NCBI GenBank assembly: GCA_001803565.1
Contig: MHDQ01000097.1
Coordinates: 1 to 8,930 of the forward strand
Length of the DNA stretch: 8,930 nucleotides
From: Nitrospinae bacterium RIFCSPLOWO2_12_FULL_45_22
Lineage (GTDB): Bacteria; 2-12-FULL-45-22
Direction of reading: 5' to 3'
Positions 4,957 to 8,930 of the stretch are shown piece by piece. A program made the translations under genes and the position numbers. Every line of letters begins with the position of its first letter. Positions within the stretch are counted from its first letter, which is position 1. The notes beneath the pieces are model-generated. The model searched no databases, was not told where the DNA came from, and saw nothing but the letters and a program-made list of their open reading frames with translations.

Positions 4957-7005
4957 ATGAGATTCCAGAAGCTATTTGAGCCTGGCAAGATTGGTACCAT
5001 GGAAGTAAAAAACCGTATATTGCTCCCAGCTCTAGGACTAAATTTCTGTACGGATAAGACGGTAAATGAGCGCTGGCTGAACTTTTATGAAGAACGTGCC
5101 CGGGGTGGTGTTGGGTTGATGATTGTCTCAGCGGGTATTGAATACACTGGCGAAAAGGGCTACGAGCTGCTGAATACGAGCGATAAGATGGGTTATATCC
5201 CCAGCCTGGGCCATGATAAGTATCTACCAGGCTGGCAAAAGCTGGTAGACGCTTCGCATAAACACGGGGCCAAGATAGGCGTTCAGATCGCTCACCTGGG
5301 CAAGTATGCCCACTCCAGCGTGTTGGGTGGTGAGCAACCAGTCTCTCCTTCAGCTATCCAGGCCAATATGACCGTGTGCGGCTTAGCCGGTGAGATGCCC
5401 CGGGAGCTTACTATTCCAGAAATGAAACTCATCCAGCGAAACATTGCCAATACGGTTAAACGGGCCAGGGAGGCCGGTATAGATATAGTCGAGCTAAATG
5501 TTTGCTCGGGCTATCTCATGCGGGAATTCCTTTCTCCTATCACCAATAAGCGGACAGATGAGTATGGTGGCAGCGTAGAGAACCGGATGCGCTTCCTCTT
5601 GGAACTCATTAGCAAGATCCAGGAGACCGTGGGAAAAGGTTATCCCCTGATGGTCAGGCTCTCGGCCAATGAGTTTCTACCTGGGGGCCATACCCTTAAT
5701 GAGACTACCATAGTGGCTCAGGCATTAGAAAAAGCTGGACTCCATGCCATTAGTGTGGTAGGTGGCGGTCATGAGACCATGGTTCCTTTATCGCCTATGG
5801 CAGTCCCCCGGGGCGCCTTCGTTTATCTGGCTCAGGGGATCAAGAATGTAGTGAGTATCCCGGTTGTTGCCTCAGCCCGGATCAATAACCCCATAATGGC
5901 TGATAATATCTTGCGGGACGGCCAGGCTGATTTTGTGGCTATTGCCCGCTCGATCATGGCGGACCCGGACTTTCCTAACAAGGCCAGAGATGGGAGGCTG
6001 GATGAGATCCGCCCTTGCATCGCCTGCAACCAGGGCTGCTTTGACTTAGTCTTCGAATGGGTACCAGTAACTTGTATGATGAACCCCCGGGTAGGCTGGG
6101 AGAAAGAACGTCAAGTAACTCCGGCCAGTAAAAAGAAAAAAGTTATGGTGATCGGGGGTGGACCGGCCGGTATGGAGACTGCCCAGGTGTTGGCCCTGCG
6201 AGGACATACGGTATCATTATACGAAAAAGGAGATCGGCTAGGGGGTCAGGTTAATCTCTCTGCTGTACCGCCTGGCAGGGAAGAGTTTGCTAATATACCG
6301 GTATATTTCGGTCATCAACTAAACAAACTGGGAGTTAAGGTAAACCTGGGCCGGGAAGTTAATGCTGAGCTGATTAACCAGGAAAAACCCGATGCCGTTG
6401 TAGTGGCTACGGGTGCTGCACCATTAGTCCCTGATATCCCCGGTATAAAAAGGGATAATGTTATTACTGCCTGGGATGCCTTACAGGATAAAGAGCCGAT
6501 TGGTAGGCGGGTAGTGGTGCTGGGTGGTGGTTCTGTGGGTTGTGAAACCGCCATATATCTGGCTAAGAAAGGCGCTATAGATGCTGAAACCTTTATCTTT
6601 TTAACCTCTTATGCCGCCTGTGATCCACAAACGGCCTTTGGTTTGACCATGAAGGGAAATAAGGATGTTACTATTATAGAGATGCTGCCCCGGATCGGTC
6701 AGGATTTCGGCAAAGGGAACCGGTGGGTATTTGTGGGTGATATAAAGCGGCTGGGTATCAAGGTTATAACTAAGGCTGAAGTCACAGCAATAACCGACGA
6801 AGGGGTAAAGATAAAGGTGGGTGAGCAGGAACAAGTCATCCCTGCCGATACGGTAGTATTAGCCGTGGGCTCTCAACCAAATAACCGCCTCTATGAGAAG
6901 ATAAAAGATAAGGTAGCGGAGGTTCATCTGATCGGTGATGCCCAGAAGCCCCGAAAGACCCTGGATGCTATCCATGAAGGGTTTGAGGTGGCCTGCCGTA
7001 TCTAG
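4957..7005 (+). CDS. Fe-S/FMN/FAD enoate reductase-like oxidoreductase (2,4-dienoyl-CoA reductase / old yellow enzyme family)
   Basis: 682 aa. The start is ATG 4957: the Shine-Dalgarno AAGGAGG (4943-4949) is 7 nt away, whereas the GTG at 4951 is too close. The N-terminal part (1-350) is an FMN TIM barrel of the old yellow enzyme type: LFEPGKIGTMEVKNRILLPAL, GVQIAHLGKYA (108-118), GYLMREFLSPITNKRTDEYGGS (185-206). Tyr186 and His272 (GGGHE) align with Tyr166 and His252, the proton donors of E. coli FadH. Cys354, 357, 361 and 373 (C-x2-C-x3-C-x11-C) should hold a 4Fe-4S cluster. A FAD loop VIGGGPAGMETA (398-409) and an NAD(P)-loop VVLGGGSVGCETA (519-531) follow. Electrons would run NAD(P)H-FAD-FeS-FMN to a C=C bond; the substrate (enoate, dienoyl-CoA, other) is not determined. 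About 28 residues (539-567) are inserted after the NAD(P) loop compared with FadH. No signal peptide; cytoplasmic. Convergent with the LysR gene. Confidence 0.92.
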   Translation: MRFQKLFEPGKIGTMEVKNRILLPALGLNFCTDKTVNERWLNFYEERARGGVGLMIVSAGIEYTGEKGYELLNTSDKMGYIPSLGHDKYLPGWQKLVDASHKHGAKIGVQIAHLGKYAHSSVLGGEQPVSPSAIQANMTVCGLAGEMPRELTIPEMKLIQRNIANTVKRAREAGIDIVELNVCSGYLMREFLSPITNKRTDEYGGSVENRMRFLLELISKIQETVGKGYPLMVRLSANEFLPGGHTLNETTIVAQALEKAGLHAISVVGGGHETMVPLSPMAVPRGAFVYLAQGIKNVVSIPVVASARINNPIMADNILRDGQADFVAIARSIMADPDFPNKARDGRLDEIRPCIACNQGCFDLVFEWVPVTCMMNPRVGWEKERQVTPASKKKKVMVIGGGPAGMETAQVLALRGHTVSLYEKGDRLGGQVNLSAVPPGREEFANIPVYFGHQLNKLGVKVNLGREVNAELINQEKPDAVVVATGAAPLVPDIPGIKRDNVITAWDALQDKEPIGRRVVVLGGGSVGCETAIYLAKKGAIDAETFIFLTSYAACDPQTAFGLTMKGNKDVTIIEMLPRIGQDFGKGNRWVFVGDIKRLGIKVITKAEVTAITDEGVKIKVGEQEQVIPADTVVLAVGSQPNNRLYEKIKDKVAEVHLIGDAQKPRKTLDAIHEGFEVACRI

Positions 7006-7007
7006 AC

Positions 7008-7901
7008 TTAAAAATTATCGGCCATACTCCTGGCTACTTCCAGGAATGTCAGAGCTGCTTTACATAATCGTTTATCTTTGTGAGAGACAATAGATAGAGG
7101 ACGTTGAAAGGAGATATCTTTCACCTTTACTATAACCAGGCGCTGATCAGCGATTTCATTTAAGACCGAATATATGGAGACAAAGGATAGCCCTAGCCCG
7201 GCTGCTACAGCCTGCTTGACTGCTTCTGGGCTGCCTAGCTCCATAGCTATTTTAATTTTAAAGCCCTGTTTCTCTAGGGCTCTCTGAATCACCTCGCGGG
7301 TAGCAGACCCCTTTTCCCGCAGGATAAAGCTCTGGCCTTCTAGTTCTTTTAAACTAGTAGCCTTCCCCTTTATTTGCCGAGGGCCTTTTCTGGCTGAGAT
7401 CAATACCAGCTTATCCATTAGATAAGGCTCGCTCTTGATCTCATCTGCGATTATCTGCCCACCGATAAAACCCAGCTCGAGCTCATTGCGTAAAATCCTA
7501 TTCTGGATTTCTCTGCTGTTAGCTATTTCTAGGGCAACATCTATTTGGGGATAGCGGGCTTTAAATTCTCCTAAAATCCTGGGTAACAGATAGGTACCCG
7601 GGGTAGTGCTGGCACCAATATGGATAGCACCCCGCTCTAATCCTTTTAACTCATCAAGGGCTTGCTGGGATTCATCTATCAGGGCAAATATCTTTCGGGC
7701 ATATTGTTCCAGGAGCTGCCCGGCCTCGGTAAGGAAGATCCGTTTACCCATCTGTTCTACTAGTTTGCAGCCTAAAGTCCCTTCCAGTTGATGCAATTGT
7801 ACTGAGACAGAAGACTGGCTCAGATGGAGCTCTTGGGCCGCCCGAGTAAAGCTCCTTAGCCGGGCAAGAGTAAAGAATATCTTAAGCTGGTGCAAAGTCA
7901 T
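7008..7901 (-). CDS. LysR-family transcriptional regulator
   Basis: 297 aa, standard length. Residues 1-60 form the winged helix-turn-helix: MTLHQLKIFFTLARLRSFTRAAQELHLSQSSVSVQLHQLE, with the recognition helix around 29-39, and the wing LVEQMGKRIFLTEAG (47-61). A linker helix (about 62-88) leads to the type 2 periplasmic-binding-like effector domain, which opens with GAIHIGASTTPGTYLLPRIL (91-110); LILISA-type and AAGLGLSFVS segments are conserved positions of this domain. Overall it resembles the CysL/CbbR side of the family, but ligand and targets cannot be read from sequence. The ATG at 7901 (minus) has GAGG 5 nt upstream. The stop lies 2 bp from the stop of the convergent reductase. LysR regulators usually sit divergent from their targets; here the divergent neighbour is padR, so either the padR operon or the reductase might be a target. 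Confidence 0.94.
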   Translation of the reverse strand: MTLHQLKIFFTLARLRSFTRAAQELHLSQSSVSVQLHQLEGTLGCKLVEQMGKRIFLTEAGQLLEQYARKIFALIDESQQALDELKGLERGAIHIGASTTPGTYLLPRILGEFKARYPQIDVALEIANSREIQNRILRNELELGFIGGQIIADEIKSEPYLMDKLVLISARKGPRQIKGKATSLKELEGQSFILREKGSATREVIQRALEKQGFKIKIAMELGSPEAVKQAVAAGLGLSFVSIYSVLNEIADQRLVIVKVKDISFQRPLSIVSHKDKRLCKAALTFLEVARSMADNF

Positions 7902-7987
7902 ACTGGCCTCAATAGCATCTTTATCCTATGAAAAATAAGCGGTTACTCTGTTTGGTACAAGCCTACCTGGTTCTAGAATGGAAGTTT

Positions 7988-7993
7988 ATTATA
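7988..7993 (-). promoter_or_regulatory. Candidate -10 box of the LysR-family gene
   Basis: TATAAT on the minus strand, 86 bp before the start codon. It sits in an A/T-rich imperfect palindrome (7988-8008, ATTATA...ATATTAT). The nearest TTGAAT (minus, 8012-8007) is only 13 nt away, too close for an ideal -35, so an activator or autoregulation may be involved. Weak evidence. Confidence 0.3.
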
Positions 7994-8010
7994 AGTAGTA
8001 TATATTATTC

Positions 8011-8092
8011 AAGAAAAAATCCTGGCATGGAAAGAGAGCCAGAAAAAGATAACCCTGGCCCTGTGGTCTAAGAACCTCTTTCCCATGCCAGG
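8011..8092 (-). terminator. Long-stem hairpin with U-tract on the minus strand (terminator or attenuator-like)
   Basis: CCTGGCATGGAAAGAG (8021-8036) pairs with CTCTTTCCCATGCCAGG (8076-8092): 16 base pairs with one bulged base, around a 39-nt loop. The loop contains a second small stem, GCCAG (8038-8042) with CTGGC (8055-8059). On the minus strand the stem is followed by ATTTTTTCTT (8020-8011), which is terminator-like; on the plus strand no U-run follows. As a minus-strand terminator it would lie upstream of the LysR gene, blocking antisense transcription from the padR side or acting in a long lysR leader. The large loop is unusual for a plain intrinsic terminator. Confidence 0.55.
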
Positions 8093-8104
8093 AGCAAATA
8101 TCAA

Positions 8105-8169
8105 ATATCGTTGACATAAATAATCTTCACAGGTATTATATTATCGGTTACGGATAACGAATATCGATA
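8105..8169. promoter_or_regulatory. Operator-like repeats around the padR promoter
   Basis: The word TATCG occurs three times: 8106-8110 (just before the -35), 8142-8146 (at the expected start site) and 8162-8166 (inside the palindrome TATCGATA, 8162-8169). A dyad TTATC-N7-GATAA covers 8141-8157. PadR repressors usually autoregulate through dyads overlapping their own promoter, so these are candidate PadR sites. They do not match the ATGT-N8-ACAT site of classical PadR. Confidence 0.45.
8111..8139 (+). promoter_or_regulatory. Near-consensus housekeeping-sigma promoter of the padR operon
   Basis: TTGACA (8111-8116), a 17-nt spacer and TATTAT (8134-8139, 5 of 6). The expected start is near 8146, with a leader of about 41 nt holding the AAGGAG Shine-Dalgarno (8172-8177). 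It is the best promoter match in the window, consistent with a strong promoter kept off by a repressor. Confidence 0.75.
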
Positions 8170-8186
8170 GCAAGGAGATGGCTATT

Positions 8187-8495
8187 ATGAAGGATAAAGA
8201 CCTCTATTCTGGGTTCATACGACTCCATATCCTTTATCATGCCTCTAAGGGGACAATTTTTGGTTTGGGTTTGATAGAGGAATTGGGACGACACGGTTAT
8301 AGGATCAGCCCGGGAACTCTTTACCCCATCCTTCACAGCCTGGAAAATAGAGGTTATCTTCGATCTGCAGGGGAACAAATTGGGGGGCGAATCAGGCGAG
8401 TTTATAAGATAACATATGAGGGCCGCCGGGCGTTAAATGCGGCTAAGGATAAGGTTAGAGAACTCTTTGGTGAGCTTTTTGAAGATGGGTCATGA
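8187..8495 (+). CDS. PadR-family transcriptional regulator
   Basis: 102 aa from the ATG at 8187. An ATG at 8178 is in frame but directly abuts the Shine-Dalgarno AAGGAG (8172-8177), so 8187, with 9-nt spacing, is the better start. The sequence is a compact PadR winged helix-turn-helix: LHILYHASKGTIFGLGLIEEL (13-33), the recognition helix SPGTLYPILHSLENRGYL (41-58, with the hallmark SPGTLYP), and the wing GGRIRRVYKITYEGRRAL (66-83). A short C-terminal helix (about 84-98) would form the dimer interface, as in the short, subfamily 1-type PadR proteins. PadR proteins are mostly ligand-released repressors of the adjacent gene set. The stop overlaps the next ATG (ATGA, 8492-8495), implying translational coupling with the CxxC protein and joint control of the transporter. 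Confidence 0.93.
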   Translation: MKDKDLYSGFIRLHILYHASKGTIFGLGLIEELGRHGYRISPGTLYPILHSLENRGYLRSAGEQIGGRIRRVYKITYEGRRALNAAKDKVRELFGELFEDGS

Positions 8496-8863
8496 GGGAT
8501 AAACTTATCAGTCAGGATGTCCAAGCTTATGGGGTATGTAATACGTGTACTATTATGCTAGTACGATTGGCCTATGAGAGGGCCTGGTGGTTCCGCCTGA
8601 TCCGAGAACCCTTGCGCCTGGGAATGATATTGTTAGGGTGGTTGCACCGGATTAATCCCAAGGATTATCAGGTACGGACATTGGATTGTCATGGATGTAT
8701 CCGCTTTACCAAGACTGCTCTGAAGGAAAAGTCGGATTTATTTTGCTGGCTGAATGATCGCGTGAATCCAGTCTTTAACCTAATCCTGGAGACCCTGGTG
8801 ACCCAAGAAGAAATTCAGGAGGCAAAGCGTTATGCCCGGGAGGCTACACATGCAAGGAAATAA
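8492..8863 (+). CDS. Conserved-looking protein of unknown function with two CxxC pairs
   Basis: 123 aa, start ATG overlapping the padR stop. I do not recognise a named family. The protein has Cys16-x2-Cys19 (YGVCNTCT), Cys66-x2-Cys69 (DCHGCIRF) and a single Cys85. Two separated CxxC pairs could form one tetracysteine site for zinc or an Fe-S cluster, or two redox-active pairs. Between them, residues 24-50 are rich in Trp, Arg and Leu (RLAYERAWWFRLIREPLRLGMILLGWLHRI), possibly an amphipathic or membrane-peripheral helix. The C-terminal third (98-120) looks helical and charged. No signal peptide. Its place between a PadR repressor and a TauE/SafE-like transporter, with tight spacing on both sides, suggests a partner role in moving or handling a sulfur compound, organic acid or metal; that is inference only. 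Confidence 0.85.
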   Translation: MRDKLISQDVQAYGVCNTCTIMLVRLAYERAWWFRLIREPLRLGMILLGWLHRINPKDYQVRTLDCHGCIRFTKTALKEKSDLFCWLNDRVNPVFNLILETLVTQEEIQEAKRYAREATHARK

Positions 8864-8866
8864 ATA

Positions 8867-8930
8867 ATGGAATATTTTATAGTCTGTTTGGCAGCGTTAA
8901 TAGTTGCAGGGCTTACCCTTTTTTCTGGGT
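8867..8930 (+). CDS. TauE/SafE-type membrane transporter, N-terminus only (partial, cut by right edge)
   Basis: ATG at 8867, preceded by AAGGA (8854-8858) at 8-nt spacing and only 3 bp after the previous stop. The 21 visible codons read MEYFIVCLAALIVAGLTLFSG, a hydrophobic first membrane helix ending in the LTLFSG(F) motif that opens many TauE/SafE (TSUP) family permeases. Such proteins have 7-8 helices and are proposed to export sulfite, sulfoacetate or other small organic anions; the substrate cannot be told from this fragment. Too short for the ORF list but well supported by its ribosome binding site, operon position and motif. Confidence 0.65.
   Translation, partial: MEYFIVCLAALIVAGLTLFSG

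Noticed and set aside
8148-8378. Minus-strand open frame opposite padR
   Set aside because: PadR motifs on the plus strand explain this DNA, and the promoter and ribosome binding site also point plus.

Overview
The window looks like the chromosome of a strictly anaerobic, Gram-positive bacterium, most likely a member of the class Clostridia. This is inferred, not proven. The clues are strong AAGGAGG-type ribosome binding sites, canonical TTGACA/TATAAT-like promoters, moderate base composition, an Isf-type iron-sulfur flavoprotein, an Fe-S old-yellow-enzyme-type reductase, and the mix of gene families.

Layout, left to right. (a) Positions 1-409, minus strand: the N-terminal part of an iron-sulfur flavoprotein that runs off the left edge. 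(b) 410-633: a divergent intergenic region with a candidate promoter for each direction. (c) 634-4433, plus strand: a late cobalamin module, cobD (threonine-phosphate decarboxylase), cobQ (adenosylcobyric acid synthase) and cbiB (adenosylcobinamide-phosphate synthase). CobQ makes adenosylcobyric acid, CobD makes aminopropanol phosphate from threonine phosphate, and CbiB joins them. The two spacers inside this module carry odd repeats: a heptamer/decamer repeat block before cobQ, and a 29-bp near-duplicate of the cobQ tail that supplies the TTG start of cbiB. (d) 4430-4896: a DUF4258 gene broken by two in-frame stops and an intact DUF2283 gene. They are joined to cbiB and to each other by 4-nt ATGA overlaps and are probably the relic of a small two-gene, toxin-antitoxin-like unit. 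(e) 4957-7005: a 682-aa FMN/Fe-S/FAD reductase related to 2,4-dienoyl-CoA and 2-enoate reductases, facing a LysR-type regulator (7008-7901, minus) with only 2 bp between the stop codons. (f) 7902-8186: a regulatory region with a 72-bp hairpin, a near-consensus promoter and operator-like repeats. (g) 8187-8930, plus strand: a tight operon of a PadR-type repressor, a small protein with two CxxC pairs, and the first 21 codons of a TauE/SafE-type membrane transporter cut by the right edge.

The most interesting points are the PadR / CxxC protein / TauE-like operon with its uncharacterised middle gene, the decayed DUF4258-DUF2283 pair, the duplicated cobQ tail at the cobQ-cbiB junction, and the long hairpin upstream of padR. 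No RNA genes, CRISPR array, insertion sequence or cobalamin riboswitch was recognised.
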